DNA from: Pseudomonas sp. R5(2019)
GTDB taxonomy: Bacteria > Pseudomonadota > Gammaproteobacteria > Pseudomonadales > Pseudomonadaceae
DNA length: 64,000 nucleotides
Direction: 5' to 3'
Assembly (NCBI RefSeq): GCF_009905435.1
Contig: NZ_JAAAMT010000005.1
Location: 1 to 64,000 of the forward strand
Translations under genes and position numbers: made by a program
Notes under the pieces: generated by a model
Seen by the model: the letters and a program-made list of their open reading frames with translations, nothing else
The model's database searches: none
What the model was told of the DNA's origin: nothing
Shown: positions 50,859 to 60,685 of the stretch, one piece after another
Layout of the letters: the number at the start of each line of letters is the position of its first letter
Position numbering within the stretch: position 1 is the stretch's first letter

Positions 50859-53702
50859 ATGACGTTTACCCGTGAAATTCGCCCTGACATGGATGAGGGC
50901 ATTGACCGCAAGGAACTCGGCCAACTGCGCGCGCGTTTCATGCAGCTCAATCAAGGCCGTCTGGCGCGCACGCGCGAAGGCCTGTCGACACGCCAGCAGA
51001 CGGTCCTGAACCTGATCCCCCTGCTCTTCCACGCCAATCATCCGCTATTGCCCGGATATGTCTCGGGGCACACGCCGGCCGGCATCTCCAACTATGAACC
51101 TGACGCCCTGGCACTTGCTGAAGTGCAGCGCCTGAGCCGTTCGTTTTCCCACAAACCGCGCCATGACAACCCGTCGCGGCCCATTCATGGGCTGTTTCTG
51201 ATGGGTAGTCTGGGCACCCTGGCCCAGGCTGAGCAAAGTGACCTGGACGTGTGGGTGTGCCATGTGCCAGACCTGGCTCCGGATGCCCTGCAGGCGTTGC
51301 GCAAGAAATGCCAGGCACTCGAAACCTGGGCCGCCAGCCAAGGCACTGAAACGCACTTTTTTCTGATCGACCCTCAGCGCTTTGCCCGCGGCGAGCGCGA
51401 TGGCCAGCTTGGCCCGGATGACTGTGGGACCACCCAGCACTACCTGCTGCTCGACGAGTTCTACCGCACCGCGATCTGGCTCGCCGGGCGCACGCCCCTG
51501 TGGTGGCTAGTGCCGGCGTATGAAGAGTCGCGCTACGAGGCCTACAGCCAGGCGCTGCTGTCCAAGCGTTTTGTGGCCAGCGAAGAGGTGCTCGACCTCG
51601 GCCACCTGGCGCGCATTCCCGCCGGTGAATTCATCGGCGCCGGGCTTTGGCAGTTGTTCAAGGGTATCGAATCACCCTACAAATCCGTGCTCAAGCTGCT
51701 GCTGATCGAGGTGTATGCCAGCGAGTTCCCCCAGGTGCAGTGCTTGAGCCTGCGCTTCAAACAGTCGGTTTACGCCGACCACCTGGACCTCGACGAGCTC
51801 GACCCTTACGTGATGGTGTACCGCCGCATCGAGGAATACCTCACGGCCCGCGCCGAGCCCGAGCGCCTGGAGCTGGTACGACGCAGCCTGTACCTGAAGG
51901 TGAACAAAAAGCTCGGCAGCGTGCCGCGTCTGGGCGAGCGTGGCTGGCAGCGCCAACTGCTCGAACGGCTAGCCGGCGAATGGGGCTGGGATGAACGGCA
52001 ACTGGCATTGCTGGACAGCCGTAGCCAATGGAAGGTCCGCCAGGTCGGCAGCGAACGCCGGACGGTGGTCAACGAGCTGAACTACAGCTACCGGTTTCTG
52101 CTGCGCTTCGACAGCGCCCAGAATGCTGCCAACCAGATCGACAGGCGCGACCTGAATATCCTTGGGCGGCGCCTCTACGCGGCATTCGAACGCAAGGCGG
52201 GCAAGGTCGAGTGCATCAATCCCGGCATTGCCCCGAATCTGGCCGAAGACACTGTGACGCTGCTCCAGGCTCCCATTCTCAAGGAGCCCGGCCAAACACA
52301 CTGGAACCTGTACAGCGGCAACCTGACGGCACAGGAATGCGCGCACTTCGCCCCGCTCAAGCGCAGCCGAGGGTTGATCGAACTGCTGGCCTGGAGTCAC
52401 TGCAACGGCGTGATCGACAGCAGCACGCGAGTGGCCCTGCACCCGGGCACCAGCGACCTGGTGGAATACGAGCTGCTCGACCTGCTCGGCAGCCTGCAGA
52501 AAACGGTCCGCCTGCCCATGGCTGCTGCCAGCGACGACGACCTGCTGCGCCCCAGCACTCCTCGGGCAGCGCTGTTGTTGATGAATGTCGGCCTCAACCC
52601 ACTTAAACGCGACCCGGCGCTGGCGATCACCCGTGATCGCACAGACTCCCTGAGTTTTGGCAGCGCCCGGAAAAACCTGGCACTGACCCAGGACTTGCTG
52701 ACGCTCAATAGCTGGAATGAAGTTCAGGCTCAGCGCTACGACGGCCCCCACGCGCTGCTCGATTGCCTGCGTGATTATCTCAGCGCCCTGCCAGCCGAGG
52801 CGCCCCAGCCGAGCCTGCGGGTGCGCTGCTATGGCAGCCATCGCGCTCAGCCCATCGCCCTGCGAGTCGAGCGGGTGCTATCGACGGCGCAGGCGCTGTT
52901 GGCCGAAAAGGCGCACTACCGGTATCTGCTGCAAATCGGCCAGCATTACCATGCGCTGGAACTGGAAACAGGCAATGTCCGGCATGTGCCGCTGAGCGAT
53001 CTTCAGACAGTACTGGATTACCTGGGGCAGGAGCGCAGCGACTACAGCCCTGTCTACCTGGACAGCCACGCCCTGCAAGACCACGATCTGGCGATGCTGC
53101 TGCCCCAGGGCCGAACCGGCTGTATTCAGGTGTTCTACCGGGCGCAACAGGACGCCGCGCAGCTGTATGTGCTGGATGAATTCAATACGCTCTGGCAGCA
53201 GAACCTGCCATTTCACGACGAACACAGCCTGCTCGCGCCCCTGCAGCGCTTCTTCCAGTCAATCGTATTCCGGCGCGTGGCGAAAATGACCCTGAACAGC
53301 CTGCCGATAGGCGATGGTCCGCCCACACTTTATTACCAGCTGTTGGCTACTGGCAGTGCCCGGGCGCACCGGGTTGAACCTCGCCCAAGCCCGAACATCC
53401 AGGCCGACAAGCCTTTTTATGCAGTCCAGGCAATTATCGAACGGGCCGCCGCCGGGCAGCCGCACGTCACCCTGTTTTGCAATCAAAAGGAATTCAGCGA
53501 GTTTGATCATGGCGACCAGCTGTACCGCAAGGTCGCCGAGGAAATCATCGGCCAGCGCCGCGAAGCCGAACGTTACCGCTGCTATATCACCGACCTGGAC
53601 CTGTCCGGGCCGCTCGGTGACGGGCCCGGCTCGACCGGCCTTTACCTGCGCTACAAGGCTGAGCTTGAGCGCGCCCTGAACCAGGTATTGGCGTTGATCT
53701 GA
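50859..53702 (+). CDS. cyaA: Class I adenylate cyclase
   Basis: A 947-residue class I adenylate cyclase as in enterobacteria. The N-terminal catalytic domain (1 to about 450) has the nucleotidyltransferase motif LFLMGSLGTLAQAEQSDLDVWVC, with the Gly-Ser and Asp-x-Asp metal pair. The long C-terminal part (about 450-947) corresponds to the regulatory half. It makes cAMP for Vfr/CRP signalling. The ATG at 50859 (MTFTREIRPDMDEGIDRKEL) is used rather than an upstream in-frame ATG at 50817. It is convergent with rnk, with six bases between stops. Confidence 0.96.
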   Translation: MTFTREIRPDMDEGIDRKELGQLRARFMQLNQGRLARTREGLSTRQQTVLNLIPLLFHANHPLLPGYVSGHTPAGISNYEPDALALAEVQRLSRSFSHKPRHDNPSRPIHGLFLMGSLGTLAQAEQSDLDVWVCHVPDLAPDALQALRKKCQALETWAASQGTETHFFLIDPQRFARGERDGQLGPDDCGTTQHYLLLDEFYRTAIWLAGRTPLWWLVPAYEESRYEAYSQALLSKRFVASEEVLDLGHLARIPAGEFIGAGLWQLFKGIESPYKSVLKLLLIEVYASEFPQVQCLSLRFKQSVYADHLDLDELDPYVMVYRRIEEYLTARAEPERLELVRRSLYLKVNKKLGSVPRLGERGWQRQLLERLAGEWGWDERQLALLDSRSQWKVRQVGSERRTVVNELNYSYRFLLRFDSAQNAANQIDRRDLNILGRRLYAAFERKAGKVECINPGIAPNLAEDTVTLLQAPILKEPGQTHWNLYSGNLTAQECAHFAPLKRSRGLIELLAWSHCNGVIDSSTRVALHPGTSDLVEYELLDLLGSLQKTVRLPMAAASDDDLLRPSTPRAALLLMNVGLNPLKRDPALAITRDRTDSLSFGSARKNLALTQDLLTLNSWNEVQAQRYDGPHALLDCLRDYLSALPAEAPQPSLRVRCYGSHRAQPIALRVERVLSTAQALLAEKAHYRYLLQIGQHYHALELETGNVRHVPLSDLQTVLDYLGQERSDYSPVYLDSHALQDHDLAMLLPQGRTGCIQVFYRAQQDAAQLYVLDEFNTLWQQNLPFHDEHSLLAPLQRFFQSIVFRRVAKMTLNSLPIGDGPPTLYYQLLATGSARAHRVEPRPSPNIQADKPFYAVQAIIERAAAGQPHVTLFCNQKEFSEFDHGDQLYRKVAEEIIGQRREAERYRCYITDLDLSGPLGDGPGSTGLYLRYKAELERALNQVLALI

Positions 53703-53708
53703 GTCGCC

Positions 53709-54119
53709 TTACAGATCGTAATCGCCAGCGGCTTCAGGCTGATATTCCACTTCCAGCAAGACCAGTTTGAGGGTCTTGCCGCCGGGTGCCGGCCAGTCGA
53801 TCTGTTCACCCACCTGCAGGCCCAACAGCGCACAGCCGATGGGCGCAAGGATCGAGACCGTGCCTTCAGGGCCGGCATCCTTTGGGTATACCAGCGTCAG
53901 GTGATAGTCCTTGCCGCTGCTTTCTTCACGGCAGTGCACCCGCGAGTTCATGGTCACGACACCCGCTGGCACTTCGTCGTGCCCAACCACGTTTTCGGCG
54001 CGATCCAGCTCGGCTTGCAGGGCGGCAACACCTGGCAGATCTTCATCCAGGTCTTCGAGCAAACGCTCCAGACGTTGAACATCCAGACGCGTAAGGGTGA
54101 GAGAAGGGGCGGTGCTCAT
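53709..54119 (-). CDS. rnk: Regulator of nucleoside diphosphate kinase
   Basis: A 136-residue Rnk with an N-terminal coiled-coil segment (LTRLDVQRLERLLEDLDED, about 9-27) and a C-terminal GreA/GreB-like FKBP-fold domain (about 50-136: EESSGKDYHLTLVYPKDA, SILAPIGCALLGLQVGEQI). Rnk binds RNA polymerase like GreA and in Pseudomonas influences NDP-kinase level and alginate. It is monocistronic. Confidence 0.94.
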   Translation of the reverse strand: MSTAPSLTLTRLDVQRLERLLEDLDEDLPGVAALQAELDRAENVVGHDEVPAGVVTMNSRVHCREESSGKDYHLTLVYPKDAGPEGTVSILAPIGCALLGLQVGEQIDWPAPGGKTLKLVLLEVEYQPEAAGDYDL

Positions 54120-54157
54120 GATCCAGTCAGACTCCTTTTTTGCTGGGCGATATAAAG

Positions 54158-54187
54158 CAAAACCCCGCCCAAAAAGGCGGGGTTTTG
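54158..54187 (-). terminator. Terminator of the cyaY-DUF1289 unit
   Basis: CAAAACCCCGCC and GGCGGGGTTTTG are perfect arms around CAAAAA. The T-run on each side makes it potentially bidirectional. It lies after the DUF1289 stop and before the rnk start, so it ends the cyaY-DUF1289 transcript. Confidence 0.9.
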
Positions 54188-54227
54188 ACAGAAAGCTAAC
54201 CGGACACTAACACAGACAGGCAAATAC

Positions 54228-54455
54228 TCAAGCCGCCGGCGGGTTTCCTGCCGCGCGGCGTTGCTCAGCCTCCCGGCAGATCTGCCGGCGCTGCTCATCA
54301 TCGGCCGAACGCCAGGCACGAATGTCTTCCACATGACGGAAACAGCCCAGGCAAACCTTGGCTTCATCCAGCCGGCACACGCTGATGCACGGCGACTTCA
54401 CCGCCGGGCTGACGTTGCTGTAGAGGGGTTTGGCGGGGCGGGCGGTCACGCTCAA
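54228..54455 (-). CDS. DUF1289 small cysteine-rich protein
   Basis: A 75-residue protein with the DUF1289 pattern SPCISVCRLDEAKVCLGCFRHVEDI: four Cys (C-x3-C-x7-C-x2-C), probably a metal site, and a helical tail. Function is unknown in the family. The start is ambiguous: a TTG at 54455 overlaps the cyaY stop, and a GTG at 54449 follows two codons later; either is coupled to cyaY. The protein begins MSVTARPAKPLYS or MTARPAKPLYS accordingly. Confidence 0.85.
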   Translation of the reverse strand: MSVTARPAKPLYSNVSPAVKSPCISVCRLDEAKVCLGCFRHVEDIRAWRSADDEQRRQICREAEQRRAAGNPPAA

Positions 54456-54784
54456 ATCTCGTCGAAGTCGAGCTCTAAGCCCGCCTGCTCTTCAACGATA
54501 CGCGCGAGCATCTCACCCAGCTGCTCGTCAGACTTCTCGCACGTCCACTTCTTGCTTTCTTCGTCGTAGTCGAAGTGGAAGCCACCGGAGCGTGCCGCCA
54601 GCCACAGCTGACGCAGGGGTTCCTGACGACTGAAGATCAGCTGGCTGCCGTTGTCGAATTTCACGGTCAGGACGCCGGCGGAATTCTCCATATCCAGGTC
54701 CAGATCGCTGTCATCGAACAGATCTTCCAATGCCTGTTGGGTGGCATCGACCAGATCGTGAAAGCGGGCTTCGGTCAAACTCAT
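54452..54784 (-). CDS. cyaY: Frataxin-like iron donor CyaY
   Basis: A 110-residue bacterial frataxin that regulates iron-sulfur cluster assembly. The acidic helix FHDLVDATQQALEDLFDDSDLDLDME (about 8-33) that binds iron and the sheet region VLTVKFDNGSQLIFSRQEPLRQLWLAARSGGFHFDY are typical. The ATG at 54784 is the family start (MSLTEARFHDL). It is divergent from lptM, across a 191-base gap. Confidence 0.96.
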   Translation of the reverse strand: MSLTEARFHDLVDATQQALEDLFDDSDLDLDMENSAGVLTVKFDNGSQLIFSRQEPLRQLWLAARSGGFHFDYDEESKKWTCEKSDEQLGEMLARIVEEQAGLELDFDEI

Positions 54785-54975
54785 TGCAAGAACCTCGAAA
54801 AGTGACTGTTCACGCTCAAGCGCGGGAAGATACGAGGCTGGGGCGCTGAATGCAAAGATTACTGACCGGCAGGGCGGGCTCTTTGCTCCTACACCCCACA
54901 AGACAGGCTGCATAGGCAAGCCGCCGGGCGCTCGGTATACTCGGGCACAATTACTGCTTATCCAAGGATTTCGCC

Positions 54976-55122
54976 ATGAAGCGCCTGATTTCCTCCCTTG
55001 CCGCGCTCGTCGCGGTTGCCTGCCTTGTCTCTGCCTGTGGCCAAAAAGGCCCGCTGTACCTTCCCGATGACAGCAAATCGCCCGAAGAGCAGACCCAGTC
55101 GCAATCGCACAAGCACTACTAA
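54976..55122 (+). CDS. lptM: LptM (YifL) small outer-membrane lipoprotein
   Basis: A 48-residue lipoprotein. The signal peptide [21 protein letters not shown] ends in a lipobox (LVSAC), and the mature start [12 protein letters not shown] is the conserved LptM/YifL motif. In E. coli LptM aids assembly of the LPS translocon LptDE. AAGGA lies eight bases upstream. It immediately precedes lysA, as lppL does in P. aeruginosa, with nine bases between them, so it heads the lysA-dapF operon. Confidence 0.92.
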   Translation: MKRLISSLAALVAVACLVSACGQKGPLYLPDDSKSPEEQTQSQSHKHY

Positions 55123-55131
55123 GGGAACACC

Positions 55132-56379
55132 ATGGACGCTTTTGACTACCGCGACGGTACGCTGTTCGCGGAAGGTGTGGCATTGCCTTCGATCGCCGAG
55201 CGATTCGGCACGCCCACCTACGTGTATTCCCGCGCCCACATCGAAGCCCAGTACCGTGCCTATGCCGATGCCCTTGAAGGTATTGATAGCCTGGTCTGCT
55301 TCGCCGTCAAGGCCAACTCCAACCTCGCCGTGCTGAATGTCCTGGCCCGTTTGGGCGCAGGCTTCGACATCGTCTCCGGTGGCGAGCTGGAACGCGTATT
55401 GGCCGCCGGTGGTCGCCCTGACCGCATCGTCTTCTCCGGCGTGGGCAAGACCCGCGACGACATGCGCCGCGCCCTGGAAGTCGGCGTGCACTGCTTCAAT
55501 ATCGAGTCAACCGACGAACTCGAACGTCTGCAGGAAGTGGCCGCCGAGATGGGCAAATTCGCCCCGGTCTCGCTGCGCGTCAATCCTGACGTGGATGCCG
55601 GCACCCACCCGTACATTTCCACTGGCCTTAAAGAAAACAAGTTCGGCATCGCCATCGCCGAGGCCGAAGCGGTCTACGTGCGCGCCGCGCAGTTGCCGAA
55701 CCTGGAAATCGTTGGCGTCGATTGCCACATCGGCTCGCAACTGACCACCCTCGACCCGTTCCTTGATGCCCTCGACCGTCTGCTGGACCTGGTTGATCGC
55801 CTTGGCGACTGCGGTATTTTCCTGCGCCACCTGGACCTGGGTGGTGGCGTCGGTGTGCGTTACCGCGATGAAGAGCCACCGCAAGTGGCCGACTACATCA
55901 AGGCCGTGCGCGAGCGCACCGAAGGCCGCGGCCTGGCGCTGGTGTTCGAGCCGGGCCGCTTTATCGTCGCCAATGCCGGCGTGCTGCTGACCCGCGTCGA
56001 GTACCTCAAGCACACCGAGCACAAGGACTTCGCCATCGTCGATGCAGCCATGAACGACCTGATTCGTCCTGCCCTGTACCAGGCCTGGATGGACGTCAAG
56101 GCCGTGCAGCCACGCGATGGCCAGGCACGCACCTACGATGTGGTCGGGCCGATCTGCGAGACCGGTGACTTCCTGGCCAGGGAGCGCGAACTGGCGCTGG
56201 CCGAAGGCGACTTGCTGGCCGTGCAGTCGGCAGGCGCCTATGGCTTTGTCATGAGCTCCAACTACAACACCCGTGGCCGTTGCGCCGAAGTGCTGGTCGA
56301 TGGCGAACAGGCTTTTGAAGTCCGTCGCCGGGAAACCGTGGCCGAGTTGTTTGCAGGCGAAAGCCTGTTGCCGGAGTAA
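55132..56379 (+). CDS. lysA: Diaminopimelate decarboxylase
   Basis: A 415-residue PLP enzyme of the alanine-racemase fold that converts meso-diaminopimelate to lysine. The PLP lysine is in [13 protein letters not shown] (about 57-69), the glycine loop in [23 protein letters not shown] is present, and the catalytic Cys is in [11 protein letters not shown]. It is co-directional with dapF four bases downstream, which supplies its substrate. Confidence 0.97.
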   Translation: MDAFDYRDGTLFAEGVALPSIAERFGTPTYVYSRAHIEAQYRAYADALEGIDSLVCFAVKANSNLAVLNVLARLGAGFDIVSGGELERVLAAGGRPDRIVFSGVGKTRDDMRRALEVGVHCFNIESTDELERLQEVAAEMGKFAPVSLRVNPDVDAGTHPYISTGLKENKFGIAIAEAEAVYVRAAQLPNLEIVGVDCHIGSQLTTLDPFLDALDRLLDLVDRLGDCGIFLRHLDLGGGVGVRYRDEEPPQVADYIKAVRERTEGRGLALVFEPGRFIVANAGVLLTRVEYLKHTEHKDFAIVDAAMNDLIRPALYQAWMDVKAVQPRDGQARTYDVVGPICETGDFLARERELALAEGDLLAVQSAGAYGFVMSSNYNTRGRCAEVLVDGEQAFEVRRRETVAELFAGESLLPE

Positions 56380-56383
56380 GCCC

Positions 56384-57214
56384 ATGCTGCTGCGTTTTAC
56401 CAAAATGCACGGGCTGGGCAATGACTTCATGGTCCTGGACCTGGTCAGCCAGCACGCGCACATCCTGCCCAAACATGCCAAGCAATGGGGCGATCGCCAC
56501 ACCGGCATCGGCTTCGATCAGCTACTGATCGTCGAGGCGCCGAGCAACCCGGACGTGGACTTTCGCTACCGGATCTTCAACGCCGACGGCTCGGAAGTCG
56601 AACAGTGCGGCAACGGCGCGCGCTGCTTCGCCCGCTTCGTGCTCGACAAGCGCCTGACCGCGAAAAAACTCATCCGGGTCGAGACCAAAAGCGGCATCAT
56701 CGAACTGGATGTGCGTAACGACGGTCAGATCTGCGTCGACATGGGCCCACCGCGTCTGGTGCCGGAACAGATTCCGTTCCAGGCCGACGAACAAGCCCTG
56801 AGCTACGCGCTCGATGTCGACGGCCAGAGCGTTCAGCTGGCCGCTGTGTCCATGGGCAACCCGCATGCGGTGTTGCGCGTGGAAGACATCAACCAGGCAC
56901 CGGTGCACGCGCTGGGGCCGAAAATCGAAAATCACCCGCGCTTTCCACAACGGGTCAATGTCGGGTTCCTCCACGTGGTCGATCGCCACCGCGCGCAATT
57001 GCGCGTCTGGGAGCGTGGCGCCGGGGAAACCCAGGCCTGCGGCACGGGTGCATGTGCAGCGGCGGTCGCGGCGATCAGCCAGGGCTGGATGGATTCGCCA
57101 CTGCTGATCGATCTGCCCGGCGGGCGCTTGTCCATCGAGTGGGGCGGCCCCGGCCAGCCCGTGCTGATGACCGGCCCGGCAGTACGGGTTTACGAAGGAC
57201 AGGTTCGTTTATGA
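56384..57214 (+). CDS. dapF: Diaminopimelate epimerase
   Basis: A 276-residue epimerase that turns LL- into meso-diaminopimelate for lysine and peptidoglycan. Both catalytic cysteines are in their motifs: [16 protein letters not shown] (about 73) and [16 protein letters not shown] (about 219). The N-terminus [16 protein letters not shown] is typical. It lies four bases after lysA and 13 bases before the DUF484 gene, so one operon. Confidence 0.97.
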   Translation: MLLRFTKMHGLGNDFMVLDLVSQHAHILPKHAKQWGDRHTGIGFDQLLIVEAPSNPDVDFRYRIFNADGSEVEQCGNGARCFARFVLDKRLTAKKLIRVETKSGIIELDVRNDGQICVDMGPPRLVPEQIPFQADEQALSYALDVDGQSVQLAAVSMGNPHAVLRVEDINQAPVHALGPKIENHPRFPQRVNVGFLHVVDRHRAQLRVWERGAGETQACGTGACAAAVAAISQGWMDSPLLIDLPGGRLSIEWGGPGQPVLMTGPAVRVYEGQVRL

Positions 57215-57227
57215 GTGAGCACAGCCA

Positions 57228-57965
57228 ATGACCGATCAGCCTCAGGCTCCAGCCGAAAAGCCCAGCGAGCAACCCTCTGAAAGCTTTACACCGGCCCTTG
57301 GGGCCGAGGCTGTCGCGGCATACCTGCGCGATCACCCCGAGTTCTTCGCCGCGCACGATGAACTGCTGCTGGAAATGCGCATCCCCCACGAGCGCGGCGA
57401 CGCCGTCTCGCTGGTGGAGCGCCAGCTCAAGCTGCTGCGCGAACGCAACATCGAGATGCGCCATCGGCTGTCCCAGCTGATGGACGTCGCCCGGGACAAC
57501 GACCGGCTGTTCGAGAAAACCCGTCGCCTGATCCTCGACCTGCTCGATGCGACCAGCCTGGAAGACGTGGTGATTTCGGTCGAAGACAGCCTGCGCCAGG
57601 AATTCCAGGTGCCCTTTGTCAGCCTGATTCTGTTCAGCGACATTGCCACCCCGGTCGGCCGCTGGGTCAACAGCTCCGAAGCGCAGCAAGCCATCGGCGG
57701 CCTGCTGTCGGGCGGCAAGACCGTCAGCGGCATCCTGCGTGACCACGAGCTGGAGTTCCTGTTCGGTGAAGAACAACGCAAGCAAGTCGGCTCCACCGCC
57801 GTTGTCGCACTGAGCCATCAAGGCCTGCACGGCGTGCTGGCGATCGGCAGCCGCGACCCGCAACACTACAAGAGCTCGGTAGGCACCCTGTTCCTCAGCT
57901 ATATCGCCGAAGTCCTGGCGCGCATCGTGCCGCGCTTCACCACCACGCTGCGCCCGGTACGCTGA
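57228..57965 (+). CDS. DUF484 (GAF-like) family protein
   Basis: A 245-residue protein with the DUF484 signature [39 protein letters not shown] near residues 28-66, a coiled-coil segment and a GAF-like domain (about 100-240). It is nearly always found between dapF and xerC in gammaproteobacteria. Function is unknown; a ligand-sensing GAF role is inferred from fold only. Confidence 0.93.
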   Translation: MTDQPQAPAEKPSEQPSESFTPALGAEAVAAYLRDHPEFFAAHDELLLEMRIPHERGDAVSLVERQLKLLRERNIEMRHRLSQLMDVARDNDRLFEKTRRLILDLLDATSLEDVVISVEDSLRQEFQVPFVSLILFSDIATPVGRWVNSSEAQQAIGGLLSGGKTVSGILRDHELEFLFGEEQRKQVGSTAVVALSHQGLHGVLAIGSRDPQHYKSSVGTLFLSYIAEVLARIVPRFTTTLRPVR

Positions 57966-57967
57966 GC

Positions 57968-58867
57968 ATGCACACCCATCTGGACGCTTACTGCACTCAT
58001 TTGCGCAGCGAGCGCCAGGTCTCGCCCCACACCTTGCAGGCTTATCGCCGCGACCTGGACACCGTCCTTGCCTACTGCCTCAAAGAACAGGTTTCAAGCT
58101 GGGGCGCGCTGGACATCCAGCACCTGCGCCGCCTGGTTGCCCGCCTGCATCAACAGGGCAAATCCTCTCGCAGCCTCGCTCGGCTGCTCTCGGCAGTACG
58201 CGGTTTTTATCGCTATCTGAACCGTGAAGGTATCTGCAGCCACGATCCGGCGAACGGCCTGTCACCGCCCAAGGGTGAGCGCAAGCTGCCCAAGACACTG
58301 GACACCGACCGAGCCTTGCAGCTGCTCGAAGGCGCTGTCGAGGATGACTTCCTCGCTCGCCGCGACCAGGCCATTCTCGAGCTGTTCTACTCCTCTGGCT
58401 TGCGGCTGTCCGAGCTGACCAGCCTGAATCTGGAGCACCTGGACCTGGCCAACGGGTTGGTGCAAGTGCTCGGCAAGGGCAGCAAGACCCGCGTACTGCC
58501 GGTTGGCCGCAAGGCGCGCGAAGCCCTGGAGCTATGGCTGGACATGCGCCTGATGAGCAACCCGATCGAAGATGCCGTGTTCGTCAGCCAGAAAGGCCGT
58601 CGACTGGGGCCGCGCGCCATTCAGGTACGCGTGAAAGCGGCTGGCGAGCGCGAACTGGGCCAGCATTTGCACCCGCATATGCTGCGGCATTCGTTCGCCA
58701 GTCACGTGCTGGAGTCTTCCCAGGACTTGCGCGCCGTGCAGGAAATGCTCGGCCATGCCGACATCGCCACCACCCAGATCTACACCCACCTCGACTTCCA
58801 GCACCTGGCCACGGTGTACGATAGCGCCCACCCACGCGCCAAACGCAGCAAGAGCAGCGACTCATGA
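57968..58867 (+). CDS. xerC: Site-specific tyrosine recombinase XerC
   Basis: A 299-residue tyrosine recombinase that resolves chromosome dimers at dif with XerD. There is an N-terminal core-binding domain (1-95). The catalytic domain has the Arg in [18 protein letters not shown], Lys in [20 protein letters not shown] (His, Arg), [13 protein letters not shown] (His) and the Tyr nucleophile in QIYTHLD. It is part of the lysA operon; two bases follow the DUF484 stop and its end overlaps the HAD gene start. It is the chromosomal housekeeping recombinase (Sss in P. aeruginosa), not an integrase. Confidence 0.95.
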   Translation: MHTHLDAYCTHLRSERQVSPHTLQAYRRDLDTVLAYCLKEQVSSWGALDIQHLRRLVARLHQQGKSSRSLARLLSAVRGFYRYLNREGICSHDPANGLSPPKGERKLPKTLDTDRALQLLEGAVEDDFLARRDQAILELFYSSGLRLSELTSLNLEHLDLANGLVQVLGKGSKTRVLPVGRKAREALELWLDMRLMSNPIEDAVFVSQKGRRLGPRAIQVRVKAAGERELGQHLHPHMLRHSFASHVLESSQDLRAVQEMLGHADIATTQIYTHLDFQHLATVYDSAHPRAKRSKSSDS

Positions 58868-59559
58868 CCATCAAGCTGATCACGTTCGACCTCGACGACA
58901 CCCTTTGGGACACCGCGCCGGTGATTGTCAGCGCCGAGGCCACCCTGCGCGACTGGCTGGCCCAGCACGCCAGCAAACTCGGCCCGGTGCCCGTCGAGCA
59001 CCTCTACACCATCCGCGAACGGCTGGTGCAGGCCGAGCCCGGCCTCAAGCACCGCATCAGCGCCCTGCGCCGCCAGGTGTTGTTCCATGCCCTGGAAGAC
59101 GCCGGCTACGGCCATGACGAAGCCCGCGAGATGGCCGACACCGCCTTTGAGGTGTTTCTGCATGCCCGCCATCAGATCGAGGTGTTCCCCGAGGTCCAGC
59201 CGCTGCTGGAAGTCCTCTGCCAGCACTACACCCTCGGCGTGCTGACCAATGGCAACGCCGATGTGCGCCGCCTGGGCCTGGCCGACTACTTCAAGTTCAC
59301 CCTGTGTGCCGAAGACTTGGGCATCGGCAAACCCGACCCTCGCCCCTTCATTGAAGCCTTGCGTCGCGGTGGCGCCGACGCCCGCCATGCCGTGCACATT
59401 GGCGACCATCCCGGCGACGACATCGCCGGCGCCCAGCAAGCGGGCTTGCGGGCCATCTGGTTCAACCCTCAGGGCAAGGCCTGGGAAGCGGACAACCAGC
59501 CCGACGCCGAGATCCGCAGCCTGACCGAGCTCCCCGCACTGCTCAAGCGCTGGGCCTGA
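58864..59559 (+). CDS. HAD-IA family hydrolase (YigB-like)
   Basis: A 231-residue haloacid-dehalogenase phosphatase. Motif I is [12 protein letters not shown] (residues 6-17), motif II is [10 protein letters not shown], the Lys is in [10 protein letters not shown], and motif IV is [19 protein letters not shown]. The E. coli relative YigB dephosphorylates FMN and other phosphates and is also next to xerC. It overlaps the xerC stop by four bases and ends the operon before a strong terminator. Confidence 0.92.
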   Translation: MTIKLITFDLDDTLWDTAPVIVSAEATLRDWLAQHASKLGPVPVEHLYTIRERLVQAEPGLKHRISALRRQVLFHALEDAGYGHDEAREMADTAFEVFLHARHQIEVFPEVQPLLEVLCQHYTLGVLTNGNADVRRLGLADYFKFTLCAEDLGIGKPDPRPFIEALRRGGADARHAVHIGDHPGDDIAGAQQAGLRAIWFNPQGKAWEADNQPDAEIRSLTELPALLKRWA

Positions 59560-59570
59560 ATCGCGGACAT

Positions 59571-59601
59571 GAAAAAGCCCGCAGCGACGGCGGGCTTTTT
59601 C
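59571..59601. terminator. Bidirectional terminator between the HAD gene and sutA
   Basis: AAAAAGCCCGC (59572-59582) and GCGGGCTTTTT (59590-59600) are perfect arms with a 7-base loop. It lies between the stop codons of two convergent genes and gives a T-run in both directions. Confidence 0.92.
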
Positions 59602-59616
59602 AAACAGCGCGGGCAA

Positions 59617-59940
59617 TCAGATAGGGCGGCTGCCGTATTTGTTGTCAGGCTTTTTGGGTGGGTCGGCCACCACATTGGCCTCGACTTCTTGCACCTTGCC
59701 GCCACGTGCCAGGAATTCTTCCATGGCACGGGCAAGCGCATCGCGCTCTTTGTTCTTGGCTTCTACGCTGGGCAGCTCGTCGATCGAGACCGCAGCTTTA
59801 GCCTTGCCCTTTGCAGTGGGGACAGGCACATCACTGCTGTCGTCATCCGCGACCTCTTCAGCGGCAGCTTCAAGACCTTCTTCGGTGTCGTCCTCGTCAC
59901 CTACTTCCAGGTCGTCGTTTTCCAGATCGTCGTCGCTCAT
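59617..59940 (-). CDS. sutA: Transcriptional regulator SutA
   Basis: A 107-residue acidic, largely disordered RNA-polymerase-binding protein. The N-terminal 50 residues are mostly Asp/Glu/Ala (MSDDDLENDDLEVGDEDDTEE...). The conserved helix ELPSVEAKNKERDALARAMEEFLARGGKV and the C-terminal tail VVADPPKKPDNKYGSRPI match P. aeruginosa SutA, which helps RNA polymerase open promoters during slow growth. The ATG at 59940 is the family start; the frame is open upstream. Confidence 0.92.
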   Translation of the reverse strand: MSDDDLENDDLEVGDEDDTEEGLEAAAEEVADDDSSDVPVPTAKGKAKAAVSIDELPSVEAKNKERDALARAMEEFLARGGKVQEVEANVVADPPKKPDNKYGSRPI

Positions 59941-60044
59941 GTTCAACCTCATGACTTTCGAAAAGCAGATTAGTGATAGCCCAGCCATGCCCTTCTTATA
60001 GAAGGTCGTCAGGGAAAATTCAAAGTCCGCTGCCAGGCAGCGGC

Positions 60045-60470
60045 TCAAGCACCCTCGCCGTACAAGGTGGCGAGGACCTTGCGAGCACCGCCATGATCGC
60101 GGTGCTCGCCCAAATAGACACCTTGCCAGCTACCTAACGCCAATCGACCTGCCGACACCGGCAGGCTTAATTGACAGCCTAGCAAACTGGCCTTGAAGTG
60201 TGCGGGCAGGTCATCCTCGCCTTCGTCGTTGTGTTCGTAACCGGTCGATCCTTGTGGGACCAGCCGGTTGAAAAACCGTTCGAAGTCACGACGCACCGCC
60301 GGATCGGCGTTCTCGTTGATAGTCAGCGACGCCGAAGTATGCTGCAGCCACAAATGCAGCAGGCCAATGCGACAGTCACGCAACTGAGGCAGGCCGGCGA
60401 GCAACTCGTCGGTTACCAGATGAAAGCCCCGGGGCCGAGCCCGCAGGGTGATCAGGGTCTGCTGCCACAT
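60045..60470 (-). CDS. YjbQ family (secondary thiamine-phosphate synthase type) protein
   Basis: A 141-residue UPF0047/YjbQ protein. The conserved [36 protein letters not shown] and [21 protein letters not shown] are diagnostic; the His and Asp/Glu residues lie around a putative metal or phosphate site. The E. coli protein has weak thiamine-phosphate synthase activity, but its true role is unclear. The ATG at 60470 is chosen because GGAG precedes it by six bases; an in-frame ATG 27 bases earlier lacks one. The next upstream gene on this strand is amtB, more than 200 bases away. Confidence 0.9.
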   Translation of the reverse strand: MWQQTLITLRARPRGFHLVTDELLAGLPQLRDCRIGLLHLWLQHTSASLTINENADPAVRRDFERFFNRLVPQGSTGYEHNDEGEDDLPAHFKASLLGCQLSLPVSAGRLALGSWQGVYLGEHRDHGGARKVLATLYGEGA

Positions 60471-60640
60471 ACCATTCTCCACACCTTCGGCGCGCATTCT
60501 AGCGCGCTCTGGGAAAAAGCAAAGGCCTAATAAACACTCGTTGTTGTAAGTCTTTGACCTACCTTCACGGCGCGTTGTGACACGCTGGAAAACGTCGATG
60601 AAAAATCGTTTGCGCGTAAGCGAACTGACAAATTACAGAC

Positions 60641-60674
60641 AAAAAAATGCCCGGCGAACCGGGCAATTTTTTTT
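60641..60674 (-). terminator. Terminator of glnK-amtB
   Basis: TGCCCGG-CGAA-CCGGGCA (60648-60665) is flanked by seven A on the left and eight T on the right. On the minus strand it gives a hairpin followed by TTTTTTTGTC just after the amtB stop. Confidence 0.92.
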
Positions 60675-60685
60675 GCGGCGACGGC

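Noticed and set aside
57968..58867. Tyrosine recombinase as sign of an integrated element
   Set aside because: Sequence and operon place (dapF-DUF484-xerC-HAD) show chromosomal XerC; no attachment-site repeats or phage genes are near.
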